DNA from: Valencia hispanica
Lineage: Eukaryota > Chordata > Actinopteri > Cyprinodontiformes > Valenciidae
Direction of reading: 5' to 3'
Assembly: GCA_963556495.2 (NCBI GenBank)
Contig: OY747709.1
Location: 16,787,900-16,851,899 of the forward strand
DNA length: 64,000 nt
The translations under genes were made by a program, and so were the position numbers. The notes beneath the pieces are model-generated. The model did not search any database. It was given only the letters and a program-made list of their open reading frames with translations, and was not told the origin of the DNA. Of this stretch, positions 47,801-60,851 are shown piece by piece (position 1 is the first letter of the stretch; the number at the start of each line of letters is the position of its first letter).

Positions 47801-50800
47801 AATCAATTTCGAAACATAATGTTGAGTTTCATCTTAGCAATACTTTCTAACCAGGGTCCTATTTTAATTTGAAGTCTTAAGTTAAGTATGGATTCTTTTG
47901 AGTGTTCCTAAATTAGCTAAATAAGATAATTCACTTTGAAGATGCAGTTCAAGATGTTAAAACCCTTACATTAATGGCTAAAATAACATCACTGTTGGAC
48001 ACTGTCTCCCACCCTATGCATGAAGCTGTTGCTGACCGGGAGAGCCCCTTCAGAGACAAACTGTTGAATCCTAAATGCACAAAGGAGCATCTTCACAAAT
48101 CCCTCCTCCATCTGTAAGATTGTCTATCACTGCTCCCAACTAGCTCAATAGGTGTTTATATGTCATGTCTGCTTTTATTTGCGCTGTCCTCTCATTCAAA
48201 TAACATTTCTGTTGCTATTGCATATCTCTGTTTTTTCGCAGTTTTTATTTTTCTTTGTCCCTATTTGTAAATAGTCTGTTTAATGCAAAAATACACATTC
48301 ATATGTTGTAAATTCTGAAAAAATATTTTTTAAAACACCCAGCTCAGTTGAACATTTGTTGAACCTGAGTATGCTATCTTTAATAGGTGGACAGTATTTT
48401 TGTGTTGTAATTTTGCCCGTACTGTATAGTATATTATTCAAATTAAAATTTTGTTATACTTTTATCTCTGTGTTAATTTCCACGGTGTGAGATAATAAAG
48501 GGAATGTCTATTCAATTCTATATTGCGAACCTGCTGCCATCAGCATGGTACAGAAAAGTATTTATATTTAGCCAGATTGAAAATATAGACAAAGGTACAG
48601 TATTTTGAAAAGCATTGGGGCAAGTTGAATATTTGTGAAAACTCCAATTATACATGCTCATATGCACTACAGCATTTTTTGATTGAAGATCCAAACTATA
48701 CACACATTATAGCTTTATAGTATTATAAATTATTTTGCACTCTAATTGCACACTAATTGAGTTTTTTGTGGCGGCAGCCGGTGGATCAGATTAACTGGTA
48801 GTACTCTGTAAATATTGGAGAATTGTCATAAAATGCTAAGTATAAAGAGCAGAAGAAGAAGACACGTCTGGAGAAAAGTGATGCTGCATGTTCATGTTGT
48901 CTCCTCCTTGTTACCTCTGCATCTCCTTGATAATGCTGCAGAGAACTTCAGTCTGACTTTGTCCTTCATTCTAAAACCCATTTATTGCGTTTTAAGCCTC
49001 TTCATTAAAGTACTCCCTTAAAATAAACAGGTTGGGTTGCGTGTCCCTCCTCTCTGGTGGAAATTGATGAAGACAATGGTCAGACAAACTGGACGTAATC
49101 TCTCTTAGCTAAGTGAACAAAGAGGATAGGGGTGGAGCTTTGTTTCATGACGTCTTATGACTCCAACACAAGAGTCACTCGCCAGAAACCTTTAGATTAT
49201 GACCAGTGTTACAATATCATCACAGAGGATATATTTTATGGCATTAAAAAGATCATCACAGATGCATTTTAAATTCTTTGCAGTACAGAGCTCTTAATGA
49301 TTTCATTTTCTGGAAGAACCCTGCTGGGATAGTAAAATCGGTCCAGCAGTGACTGCACTCTCCAAGCAAACTAAAACAATCATCACTCCCTTCCACCAGC
49401 TTCAGATAATTCTGCAGAATAGTGGTTGAGAGTGTGGTGACTTTCTACATCTCGGCATGGGACTCAAGCTGACTTTCTGTCTCAAGGTGTTAAAATACTG
49501 GAAAGATTACATTAGGAGCAAGATGTTCCTGGATTTGCTTTATCTGTGTTGTATGTTCTGAGGGCCTTGCAACACTATTTATTTCCTTTCAACTTTTTGT
49601 CACATAACAACAACATCCTATAATATGTGCTATTTGGATTTCACTGCAGCAGACCAATACAACATAGTGCAACTGGGAAGTGGATGGAAAATGTTTTTTT
49701 AATTTATTTTTTACAAATGAAAATCCTTAATAGAAGATTAGCAAGAAGAGAAGTCCTCTGTGCAGTTTGCCAAAATGAATGTAGAGCGACCGGGTACACC
49801 CTGGACAGAGACACACAGGACAAACAACCATGCACCATTTTTAAAGACCAGTTAGCTTAAGAGTCATGTTTGTGAACTGTGGGAGGAAATATTGCATGCA
49901 CACATGCATGCACACATGCATGCAATCTCCATTCAGGAAGACTCAGGGCTGGGATTTTAACCCAGAACCCTCTTGCTGCAAGACAACAGTGCTTTCAACT
50001 GTGCCATGTGTCATGAAGGCATCAGGGTGAAAAAAAAAAGATCTTCTTAAGAAGGGCTTGTAGATGCTTGCAGTAAGGTGTGAACCATATTTGTAGAGAG
50101 ATACAGAGACTGTTTAAGATGCCAAAATAGCAGCCAGAGTCAGTGTGTGAGAAGGCAGCTGAGTGTATGTCTACAAGGTCATTCGATGAGCCTTGGTCTG
50201 ATAATACTTGTGGAGAAGTATAAACAACCCATCTGGGTTAAACACACACATACACATAGAGAGAGAGAGAGAGAGAAAGAAAGCATTGGGACTCTTTGCC
50301 ACTGTGTATTTCTTAGAACAATGAGGGCTTCACATATGAGCAACTATCTTAACTGATAATATCAATACAACAACAACTATCTGACTAATAACAAAACTAT
50401 CTGAGGAGGAGGTAAAGGTGGAGCAAGAGGTTAGGTCATCGTGTTTTTCCAAACAATTAACATAATGTTGCTCTGCATCAACCATTGTAAACTCAGCAAA
50501 AAAAGAAACGTCCCTTTTTCAGGACTGTGTATTTCAACAATAATGTTGTAAAAGTCCAAATAACTTTACAGATCTTCATTGTAAAGGGTTTAAACAATGT
50601 TTTCCATGCATGTTCAATTAACTATAATCAATTAATTAACATGCACCTGTGGAATGGTCGTTAAGACCTTAACAGCTTACAGAAAGTAGGCATTTAAGGT
50701 CACAGTTCTAAAAACGCAGGACACTAAAGAGACTTGTCTACCGACTGTGAAAAACACCCAAAGAAAGATGCCCAGGGTCCCTGCTCATCTGCGTGAACGT

Positions 50801-53800
50801 GCATTAGGCATGCTGCAGGGAGGCATGAGGACTGCTGATGTGGCTAGGGCAATAAATTGCCATGTCTGCACTGTGAGACGCCTAAGACAGCGCTACAGGG
50901 AGACAGGAAGGACAGCTGATCATCCTCGCAGTGGAAGACCACGTGTAACAACACCTGCACAGGATCGGTACATCCGAATATCACACCTGCGTGACAGGTA
51001 CAGGATGGCCACAACAACTGCCCGAGTCACACCAGGAACACACAATCTCTCCATTAGTGCTCAGACTGTCCGCAATAGGCTGAGAGAGGCTGGACTGAGG
51101 GCTTGTAGGCCTGCTTGTGGCCACACCAGATACTGACTGGTGCTTTTGATTTTGAGCCTCCCTTCATTCAAAGACACATTATTCTATTTCTGTTAGTCAC
51201 ATGTCTGTGAAACATTTTTAGTTTATGTCTTATGGTGTTGACTCTTTTAGTGTTCATACAAATATTTACCCACATTAAGTTTACTGAAAGTAAAAACTGT
51301 TGAAAGTCAGAGGACGTTTCTTTTTTTGCTGAGTTTTATAAACCATGTGTGCACTTTATGATCGAGGCCGTCTTGCATGGCCATTAGCGGTGAGTGAAAC
51401 GGCGAGAGAGGGACATTGTGTGACAAAAAACCCACCCTGAAAAAAACTGAAAATGGAAAATAGAAGTTTTATGATCTTCTGTTCTCACAATAAGCGAACA
51501 CGCAGAGTTTTTTTGTTTTTTTTTTACACAACAAATGTTTGTTAAGAGTTGATGGAAAAACAAATGGTGGTGTTATACTGAAAGAAAGCATGTGAGAGTC
51601 TGGGGCAGAGGTTCCCCATCCAGCCAGCCAAACATACAGCCAGATCGTCGAGATCACAGCATTGCAAGAGTGGCCTAGTTAAAGTCAAGACATACATCCA
51701 TTTGAAAATCTGTGGTCTGACAAAGCTTCAGCTATTTTTTCAAAGAAAGCTGGGCAAAAGTTTTAGTCTCTGGTTGTGTAAAGCTGATAATCACATACCA
51801 TAAAAACACTAATTGCAACTAAAAGTATTTCTGTAAAATATTTACTCACAGGACTATACTGTAGGACAGAAAAAATATATTTACTCACATTTCAGAGTTT
51901 TATATTTAAAAGAAATGTTGAAAACCAAATATTGCTTCCCTTCCCCCTGGCAGTTATGCACTGTACTTTGATGCACATACTTCCAATACAATGCATTGGA
52001 AGTATGTGGTTGCACCAAAATGTGATAGGAGTGATGTGCTACTCTATGGCTGGGGTTGTAAAATCCAAAAAAATAAAATAGAAAAGTTCAAGGGGTATGA
52101 AAACTTTTGCAAAACACTGTGTCTATTTGATCATTTTTTTCTCACAAACATGCTGAATCACCTCAGAAAAATGCTCTCTCATATTGCTGTATACTAGTTG
52201 GTGATGATGATGATTATGATGACAGGAAATGGGTTTGGTACATTTACTTGCTAAGATCTAACTTCTCCTGAACTAATCTATTCAAGAGTCATCATTGTTA
52301 GAGGATAAAGCTGCAAATTGTCGCAGGAATACATAAGCAGCCGGTCTGTCTCCCCTCTGACCTTCATAATCTGATTAGTATGGGGGACTAGCAGGCGGTA
52401 AAGCAGACATATCGTTACCCTTAGGTTTTAATACTCTTCATCCTTATGTTATCTAACAAGGGCTGTTACCAGCTGAAGAGTGCACATTTTGCTACAAAAA
52501 CGAACAGTAAATTCACAGTTCTGTTGCATTTTTGACACTTGAGAGTCACTATCACTTAGGCATTCACACTGCACCCACAGCAGCAGAGCTGACTACATAC
52601 CCAGCCATCCAACAGAGACGCCACAGAGCAAACCACTGAGCTGCAGCAAGCTCGTCACAGACTGCTGCAACAAGTAGCATCCGTCTCATCAATTTTTCCG
52701 ATTCCTGTATGTACGTGTGTTTTCAGCGTATGGAGTCTGAGCGAAAACAGAGTTCATCTGTCGGTGAGAAATAGCAAAGATGAGCAGCAGCTGCCACCAC
52801 AGCCACCGCACAAAGCCTCAGTGCGCCACCTGGAACAGGAGGTGAGAACAAGTCACAAACTGACTACAGGTTTCAAATCTTTTAAATCAGAGCGGAGTTG
52901 TGGTGCAGCAAAAACAAAAAAATCCTTATCGGTCAGGCAGACAAACATTTTCCATTTCACACACCCATGCACACACACATAGATATATAAAGTCCTGATC
53001 AAAAGTTTAAGACCAATTGAAAAATGGCAAACAAATCACATTATGCATGGTTGGATCTCAACAAGGTTGCAACTAGAGCTTCAATATACAACAAGAAGAA
53101 ATAGGTGTGAGACAAATCATTTTTTGAGCATGCAATTTATTGAAAATAACGCTTAAACTGAAACAGGGTGTTTTACATGTTTTGTTTCACTCCCATTACT
53201 TCTTGTTGCTGAAATCGTACTTGGAATCTTGTTAAGATCCAACCATGCAAATATGATTTTTTTGCAATTTTTCATGTGGTCTTAAATTTTTAACAGTTTT
53301 TTTTTTTTTTTTTACTCAAAATAAAAAAAGAGACATCAACGACACATTACTTTAAACCCCTTTTTTGTCATTGTCATGCAAGGTGCACACCTTTGAAATC
53401 TTTGAAAGTGGCCTTGATCAACAATTGTTTAGGCTTTCAGAAGGTCTCCTGGAGTTTTCTTTGGCTTTGCTTTTACTCATTTTGGGTCCAGACAAATTTG
53501 TGTCGATATGACAGTCTGCTTGTAGCTTGATAACAGTTTTTTCTTTAAGTTCTATATGTTATGCCCATTTTCAGTGGCCCAGTGAAAAAGCCCATTCCTC
53601 ACCAACAAGACCAGCCAGTAAAGTGGTAATAGAAAACTTGTTCTGATTGACCTACTGTCCAGTATTTTTTCCCCGTCATGCCATCCTGGGTAAAGAGCCA
53701 TAACAATCATTTCAACATCTGCCACTGTGTGTAGACACAGCATTGGTTCCTTCCTTGACTGCAGCACACGTTTCTGATTGAAAAGGCCAAATTTCATAGA

Positions 53801-56800
53801 AAAGCAATCAACAACAAACAGTAAAGTGCAAAGAAAACCTTTTCTGGTTTAAAAAAATATTTAGCCCTGTAATTCCAGAATCCTGTGCGTGTACTTATAC
53901 TTTCTTGTGCCTGCAGGTGGTGCTATGGGGTAGGAGCAGGGATGAGCTCCACCACAGGATTTACTCTCAGCAGCCAATCAGGGGGTGGGAGGGCCAGCCT
54001 GCTCATGTTTATGGAGAGGTCATCTACTCCTCCTTGCTGTCTCTCTACAACAGTTATACACAGGTAACATGGAAAAATGTTAAGAAGCATTGGAGTTTGA
54101 CTAACAAAATCATTCACTTAGTTGCAAAATACGTGTCCCTTGTCCACCTCTAGTACACATCTTTAGACCCCTGATAAACATTTATGAGAAGCTATGAAGT
54201 CCAATTGTCCTTAATTGCAGCACCATAATCTTTTGAGATTTACTTTTTTCCTTTCCCTCCCTTATCTTCCTCCTTCCTGTGAGTGGTGGGAAGATAAATA
54301 TCCAGCATTCAACCTCATTTCACTTATTTCCAGTTGCTTTGAACTTTTTAGCGACCGTTTTGACCATTGGTATGGGCAAGCACCAACTTTCTTGTAGCCA
54401 TTTTATGGTTTATGAAGATCAGCACAGATCTGCCTCACTTCAGTGGCATGTTTTCATGCCCTTTGCATTTTCAGGAGTGGCTAAAAGAAATGGAGCTCTG
54501 CATCCCATTATATTTATAGCTTAGGTTAATGGGAAGTCATGGATTACTATTTGAAAGTTCCAAGACACTCTGATCAACTTTAGACAGTAAATTATATCGT
54601 GAAAAAATACTTTATTTCATGTAATCTAAGTGTCTGTTAAAGGCAAAGGTGTCGAGTAACGAAGTATAAATACATCGTTTGCTTACTTAAGTAGAACTTT
54701 TGGATATTTATACTTCACTGAAGTAATTATAGATTGCCCTACTTTTTACTCCTTCTCGTTACATTTTCACGCAATTATCTGTACTTTCTGTTTCGTACAC
54801 TTTCAAAATAGCCTCGTTACTCATTTCGGCTTGTCACAGAGTTAAAAAACACAAAGACAAAAAAACCTATTCAGATAAATTGCGCCAGCTTGATATAATT
54901 TCACTGCGGTTTGATAATAAATTTAAACATCTACCATTCTGACACCCGTTTGTGTGTTATCCATTGCATACTGTGCACAGGGGTCGTGTTAACCGAATAT
55001 TTTTCATATTTGTCCGGTTTTTTAAAGCCCAAATCTGAAGGTCGTCCGTCATTTTGATATATTAGACCACTTTGCGGACAAGCTGACATTTTTAACTTTA
55101 TGCATGGAGCAAAGGTAACTTAATTAATATTTAAAAAATTCCCATGATGGCATCTGATCTGAACGCGACTGTGAACTGAACCGGAAGCTGGTTACAGACG
55201 TGCTTCAAGGAGCCAGGTGTGTGCCAACCATCTATGCAGAAGGAACACATGCTACATGTCATATATATAACGAATAGATATTGATCTATCTATCTGTTGC
55301 AATGAGGTTAACTAATTAAAAATAAAAACAAAATTTAAAAAAATTTAAGTGTGTGCGTGTGTGTAAGACACCTGATGACTTAAAAAATATTCTTTATTTA
55401 GGCTATATTTGACCTATGACTGCACATGACACAAACCATTTCATAGTCCAGCCAGCACTTAGCAGACATATGTTGCAGAGACTCAAGCAAATGCACCATT
55501 ACATTATAGGCATAGTCATCATATCTTCCACTCCATGAAATGCATATTAATGCTCAGTAGTGCACATATGGTTCTTTAATGTATTTGTATAGCACTAAAA
55601 TGCATTATTTTTCAATGGACATATATGCAGTTGAAACAGTCAGCCTACTGTATCCCAAAACTTCCAATGTATTTTTTTATATAACATTATGGCCTTTTTG
55701 GGGAGGTGTGGTAGTGTTGTGGCGCAGTTCAAGCTTTAGTCCTTAATTGCATTTTTTTTTACTAGCATTGCTTTTACTTTTATAGTTTAAGTAGTTTTGA
55801 AACCAGAGATTTTTATATATCACATAAAATACATATATCAAGTGGAGTACTATAGCAAAAGCAGTAATGCGCCACTTGTCAAAGTAAATCTGTTGGGCTT
55901 TTTACTTTTTACTCAGATACCAATTTTGAGTTCCACACTGCCAGACAGGACACGTTAAAAGAAAAGAGAAACCAGTACTTTTTTACTTTTACTCGAGTAA
56001 AAACTTGACCTGCTACTTCAACTTCTACAGAAGTCTTATTAAACTCTAGTATCTATACCTTTACTTGAGTAATGAATGTGAATACTTTTGACACCTCTGG
56101 TTGAAGGTTGCAAACGTTTTGGCAGACTGTATTAATAGAAAAGGAAAAAAAAAATAATGTGAGATTTTCTTTTACACCACTGAACAAATGTTTTAAAACT
56201 TTTAGAATGAGATTATTCCACTGCAGTAAAAGACCCATTTCTTTAAGGCCTTTTCTACTCTTCGAACAGTTTGTATGTGCTCACCTTTGATTATTTAGCT
56301 GGTATTTATTCGTAGCACAGCTTATTTTGTTCATTTTATTGCTTGCTAGTGAGGCAGAACCTTTTTCTCGAATAGAAAGCAGATTACACCTCTGCCTCAT
56401 CTGTCTTCACAGGAAACCAGTGAACGGTTCCTGTTGTTGTTCTCTTTTCACCTTCTGATCCTCTCTCTGGACCACACCCAAGAAGACTTCATATATGAGG
56501 TATTCTATTTAATATCTTCCAGCTAGTTTTCAATTCACCATCTTAGTCCGGTGAAAGATGTGCAGTTACCAAATGCTGGGAATGTATGCCACTCAAAGTT
56601 TTGCCTTTTCTCATCCGGCAGGGTATTCTTCCTGTTTCTGCCCTGTCTATCCGAGCTGTATCCCTGGAGCCAGATGCGTCACATTCACCACACATGTTTG
56701 AGATCACCAGTGAGTGAAAATTCTTAATCTCAGTGAAGATGTGGCAAAAAGGTGTAAATTCATCCTGTTCTGTCTTGTTATCTAGGTCCAATGGTGGACT

Positions 56801-59050
56801 CTAAGGTGTTTACATGTGCCAGCACGGCAGAGTTACAGAAATGGATGCAGCACATAGAAGACAGGAGATACAAGTCCATGACGCAACCCACGAGTCCCTC
56901 CCACTGTGCTCTTTCTTATCTTGTAATGTTTTCACATCTGTCGCAGACCTGGTTGCAGCTGCGCATGGTCGAAGCGGTGCAGCTAACACTTTGCTTACAT
57001 CTTTCTTCACTAGTTGCCTTGTGATGAACATTGGAAAAGGGAGGAGCTGCAAAAATACTTACTGCAGGCTCCCATTTGGAACTGGGAGGGCTCGCCTATA
57101 CAGCACATGGGTCAGCCAGGATACATCTCTATCGTTCACATCATCAACACTCAAAGACAGGTAGTCAAGGTTCTTGATTTTATCAGCAGGATTACTTTAT
57201 AAACATGTTCATAAGGCGTATATCTTGGGCTTTGGTCTTGAAGGGTCTCCAAGAAAGACTGATGGTTCTCTTTCCTCATGATGTCCTGCTACTTTCTGTG
57301 GACAGCAAGCGACTGAATGTGAAATACGAGGTACTGTGTAATGACTCTTAGAGGGAAGATCCATAATAACTGCTCCTGCACCACCATGACACAGATTTGT
57401 GTGGAGATAATCATTACAGAGTGTGTGTTTTGTAACACATGATACCAGCTTGGGGGAGTACTTTCCAACTCAAGCATGGCACCCATGTTTTCTTTAATAA
57501 GGTGAAGATTGTCAAGAAATGTAAAGTAGTATTTGTTTAAAAATGGATGAAATGCATGCATTCCCCAACCCTCTTTGTGCTTTTCAAATGATCTGTAATA
57601 GGGCAGGTTGGCTCGACACAGCATCAAAGCACTGGAGCGCTCAGCCCTTCTTGGAAGGCTAGAGTTTGATCTGAGAGGTAGACACTTCCAACATTTTTTT
57701 TGCATTCTTTTAGCGGACACAATCTTTTTGTTGTTTTGAACCATTTTGCAAGAAGAAGAAAAACCAAGTGCACTGACTGACTCCAAAGAATGGCTGTTCT
57801 TTTGCTGCAGGGGAGCTGCTGGAGCCGCTGCAGGTCTCCTGCACCTGCATGGAGGATTATCAGACCTGGATTTTTCATCTGCAGCAGGTTAGACTGTGTT
57901 GTGTTAGCCACTAAGCAGCCATCAAGCAGGAGCAGATAAATCTGTGTGAATAATGAAAATAATATTAGTGTAAGCAGCTGGTCAGAGTGGGGCCAAATGA
58001 AAGCAGGTTTCTGCCATGTTGAAACATCTCCAATGTCAACAATGTCAGAGCGGCTCATGAAAAAGTATTTTTTATAAATCTTTAAACTGCCCTCCAGCGT
58101 CACACTGTTGTTTTCATGGCTGTTCATAGGGGGGAAATTGTAGGGATTTAGGTGTACAGTATGCAGCAAACCTCGTCCTGACGCAGTGGAGGATTGTGAG
58201 CTGTACATCGTTCATCCCAATTGACACACATTATTTAAAGTAGGGCTTCAGGTGAACAATGTTTTCTTGCTTTCTACACAGCTCAAAGGTCTCTACTTGC
58301 TGCACAAGAGCTGCAACACCATGACATAACATAGTTCTGTCCATACAGCCCTGAACTTTTTTCCTGTGTAGTTTCCAACAACTATTATGCGATTGGTCCT
58401 AAATATGAAGTGGGTGTGATTACAACACTGACAAATACTGCAGTAGGGGGACCTATGTGAACCTCCCAGGGGTTCTGTACTTGGGTTCTTGTAAAGTATG
58501 AAATCTCTTGTCCAAAAGGAAATTTTTACTTGTTTTTTCTCCCATCTGTTTAGGAAAAGCTAATCAGATGTTATTTGCTTGATATCTAGCAACCAGTGAT
58601 AAAGTGGGTGTGATTGTGACTCAGTTTAGAGGTCCAAGACGGTCCTTTGCAGGCTTAATCCCAAGTGCCTCTACTGCATGGTTACAGACGTCTAAGATAT
58701 TTGTTGTTTCTTGTTCAAAATGACTAATTTTAATCTTTATTTCTTTACATTTAATTGTGGTTTCAGCATAAAAGGTGGGTTAAAGGCAGAACATAGAAGG
58801 CCTTCCTTTTTTTACTGTCTTTTCTGAGGAACTGCTGCTTATTATAATTTCCCAACAATACTGACATGCCCTCCAAAGTTGACTTTGCAGAAACAGTTTT
58901 TTTCTCTTCGATCCACAGCCAGACAGAGACAGCCACATTATCATGAGTCAGCCACCTCCTCCATTAGTGCCAAAGATGCAGAGGAACAGGAAGGAGTCCC
59001 AGGAGCTGATTTTAGCAGGCAACCAGTGTCACATCAACGGGCGGTGCTGA
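44828..59050 (+). CDS. Two-PH-domain protein, PLEKHN1-like, 11 exons
   Basis: Exons: 44834-44928 (or from 44828), 52727-52841, 53917-54063, 56413-56499, 56622-56709, 56786-56922, 57014-57160, 57244-57330, 57602-57677, 57811-57887, 58919-59050. All are GT-AG with matching phases; 1188 bases, about 395 residues. Starting at the second ATG gives MGCCSVTQR, a Met-Gly N-myristoylation signal with two palmitoylatable cysteines, as in membrane-anchored proteins. PH domain 1 (about 105-210) has [15 protein letters not shown] and ends [14 protein letters not shown] domain 2 (about 255-352) has [18 protein letters not shown] and ends [11 protein letters not shown]; the closing Trp is typical of PH domains. 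The pattern fits PLEKHN1 (two PH domains, Met-Gly start), though mammalian PLEKHN1 is longer (about 600). It follows ttll10 on the same strand. An alternative last exon at 58282-58329 is also phase-compatible. Confidence 0.8.
44940..47515. other. First intron of the PH-domain gene, no gene seen
   Basis: Intron sequence. A short TA repeat lies at 46411-46432. An open frame at 45150-45497 has no family motif and AT-biased codons, so it is treated as chance. Confidence 0.5.
47520..47700 (+). mobile_element. L2-like LINE 3' end only
   Basis: Near-copy of the 3' end at 39076-39230: AATGACTGACGCAATCTGCT, then AAACTGAATTGAATTCAATT. It is the same L2-like family, truncated to the last 180 bases. Confidence 0.85.
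49560..50035. mobile_element. Tc1 terminus fragment followed by a reverse SINE fragment
   Basis: 49585-49700 has TTTTTGTCACATAACAACAA and GCAGACCAATACAACATAGT, a Tc1-like subterminal segment. 49930-50020 contains GGATTTTAACCCAGAACCCT, TCTTGCTGCAAGACAACAGT and GCCATGTG, the inverse of the SINE seen at 18328. Both are partial. Confidence 0.6.
50490..51336 (+). mobile_element. Internally deleted Tc1-like element keeping its DNA-binding gene
   Basis: Ends AACTCAGCAAAAAAAGAAACG and its inverse CGTTTCTTTTTTTGCTGAGTT. TA-containing flanks are present (488-489 side and 51337-51338). It is about 850 bases long against about 1.6 kb for full copies. The catalytic two-thirds of the transposase gene is missing. 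It lies in the first intron of the PH-domain gene. Confidence 0.85.
50768..51136 (+). CDS. Tc1-like transposase DNA-binding region only, 122 residues
   Basis: The frame opens [20 protein letters not shown] and contains two helix-turn-helix units ([19 protein letters not shown]; later [15 protein letters not shown]) and the GRPRVTT hook between them. It ends [12 protein letters not shown] and stops at 51134-51136. It has no stop or shift inside. No DDE motif follows; the element jumps directly to its 3' untranslated part. A product, if made, could bind transposon ends without cutting. Expression is unknown. Confidence 0.65.
   Translation: MPRVPAHLRERALGMLQGGMRTADVARAINCHVCTVRRLRQRYRETGRTADHPRSGRPRVTTPAQDRYIRISHLRDRYRMATTTARVTPGTHNLSISAQTVRNRLREAGLRACRPACGHTRY
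51950..52115 (+). mobile_element. Tc1-like end fragment with a short hairpin
   Basis: GGGGTATGAAAACTTTTGCA then AAACACTGTGT at 52093-52123 is a Tc1-type terminus. At 51977-52007 a perfect 12-base stem, CATACTTCCAAT with ATTGGAAGTATG, surrounds a 7-base loop; it may be a chance product of decay. Confidence 0.5.
52985..53305. mobile_element. Tc1/mariner-type MITE
   Basis: Left TATAAAGTCCTGATCAAAAG then TTTAAGACCAATTG. Right CATGTGGTCTTAAATTTTTA. Inner arms also pair (ATGCATGGTTGGATC with GATCCAACCATGCA). There is no coding part. It lies between exons 2 and 3 of the PH-domain gene. Confidence 0.65.
54645..56098. mobile_element. MITE-like repeat between PH-gene exons 3 and 4
   Basis: Left GGTGTCGAGTAACGAAGTAT then AAATACATCG and TACTTAAGTAGAAC. 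Right ACTTGAGTAATGAATGTG then AATACTTTTGACACC. The ends are inverted and of a type common in teleosts. The inside is AT-rich with no transposase. Target duplication not clear. Confidence 0.6.
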
Positions 59051-59360
59051 CCCACCGGACTCAGGAAAATCTTTGAAATTTGACTGTAAATATCAATCCA
59101 AATCAACATGTAGATAAAGTATTTATTACTTGAATGTTTGCCAGGATGTGGTGACGTTAATGGGGGAATATCCTTGTCTTAATTTGGATACAGTTGGTTG
59201 AGTTGATTCTTTTTAAGAACCAGAAAAGTTTGATCTAGTTCATGTGTGGACAGACCAAAACAAGGTCATGACCTGGTTTAAGAGCAGAACATAGAGATGT
59301 TAGATAGAGCAGAAAGCTAGGGCTGAAAAAGCTGTGCATATCTGTATGTACAACTTTACT

Positions 59361-59381
59361 AATAAACTGTTTTCAAATAAA
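59361..59381 (+). terminator. Polyadenylation signals of the PH-domain gene
   Basis: Two AATAAA hexamers (59361-59366 and 59376-59381) lie about 310 bases after the stop codon at 59050 and are the likely 3' processing signals of this gene. Confidence 0.65.
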
Positions 59382-60041
59382 GAAAGAGTCACTTACTGAG
59401 CACAACATGATACAAGTATCTGTGTTTATCTCAGAGTTGAAACGTTTACAGTAGTGTGCAGAACTCCAGTGTATTATGGCACTCATATTAATAACGGCAT
59501 CAGGATTATAACCAAAAGCTTATCACTTGTGAAAGTGATCCCATTTTAAATGTTTCTGCGTATAATTGCAGTCATTCAAAGGAAACAAACCAAGTTCTAA
59601 CTCTTTATACACAACACCATCTACAGTAAAACACATTTACATCAGAATCTGGAGGATATAAATACATACGCTGCAACAGCAACAGTTTAAATTACAACAA
59701 ACAACTTATTTGACAGAAAGTCCAAAACATTTCATGTGCCACTGGAAGGGTTGATTATAGTGGTCCATAAACAGCTCTCAGCTCAGTTACACTGGGCTGC
59801 TCATCGAATAATGCTGACTGAGAGGAGCTACACTGACTTTTAGCTAGGTCAGAGCTCAGAGTGCAGCAGCTCTGTAGCAGGTACATTTTTATATGAGCAT
59901 CTGTGAAACTAAAATTCCTATTTTTCACACAAGTCTGTAAATGCAATCAGAGGTCAATTAACAGCTCTGGTCAGAAGTTTATACCCACTCACCATGAACA
60001 TAATTGTCATGTTATCTTAGGGCCTTATGATGCCAGATGTG

Positions 60042-60535
60042 TCAAACTCAGGCCTGGAGGCAAAAATTGGCCCACAGTGTAATTACATCTGGCCTGCGAG
60101 ATCATTCTCATTGTCCACAGTACATGAGCTGGCCTGCTGGTGGACAGCGCATGCACTACTTATACTACAAATCCCAGAATGCTCTGCTGGTCCGTTGGTG
60201 CATGAGTCAGGTCTCACAATGCCCCTCTGCTCTGTTGACATTCAGCAACGCCTCATGCTACTACCAGTCACATCGGTAGAAGAAGAAATGCCAGGTATCT
60301 GGATTGGACCAGTGTGCATCACAGTTGATCAGAAAGTAGCAAACGGAGCTTTAATAGATCACTATGCACTTTGCCTTGCTACTCCATGGACTTCAACGGG
60401 TGGTTTTTTTCTAGCAAAAATATGAATATTATGTTGCATATGAAGAGAAGGAAAAACTTTTGAAATGTTAGACATTTTCCAAATAAATATCATGGCTGGC
60501 CTGCAACTTTGTCCAAGTTTGGTGCATGAGTTTGA
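60042..60535. mobile_element. Decayed hAT-like repeat
   Basis: Left TGTCAAACTCAGGCCTGGAG, then CATCTGGCCTGCGAGATCAT. Right CTGGCCTGCAACTTTGTCC, then GGTGCATGAGTTTGAAC. The terminal words are inverted, as in common fish repeats of the TGTCAAACTC type, usually classed as hAT. An open frame across it has no domain. Confidence 0.55.
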
Positions 60536-60831
60536 ACTTATTGTGAAATATCTGTCAAAATTATAAATACATTCATGCTGGCTGGCTGGATGGCTGGATG
60601 ATTCTGGAACATTTTAATGTTCCTTTCCACAGTGAAGATCTTTATACTGCCCCGGACTGGGAGGGGCCAACCAAGAAAGAAGCCCTTGCATTAAAATGTA
60701 TCTATGGCGATAACTTATTTCATTTTGAACATTCTTATTTGTCATTATTTTCTAGTGATCAGTTTTCACTTTGACATTAAATGGTTTTTCTTTTCTTTTC
60801 TTTTGTAAATTTATTTTTGTCAAATGTGGGT

Positions 60832-60851
60832 GGGGGGGGGGGGGGGGGGGG
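60832..60851. repeat. Poly-G run
   Basis: Twenty G residues in a row, preceded by TGGG. It could form a G-quadruplex or be a sequencing-length artefact. Confidence 0.9.

Noticed and set aside
57289..58208. Two long - strand open frames (165 and 194 codons)
   Set aside because: They overlap exons 9 and 10 of the PH-domain gene on the other strand and carry no recognisable domain; they are likely shadows.
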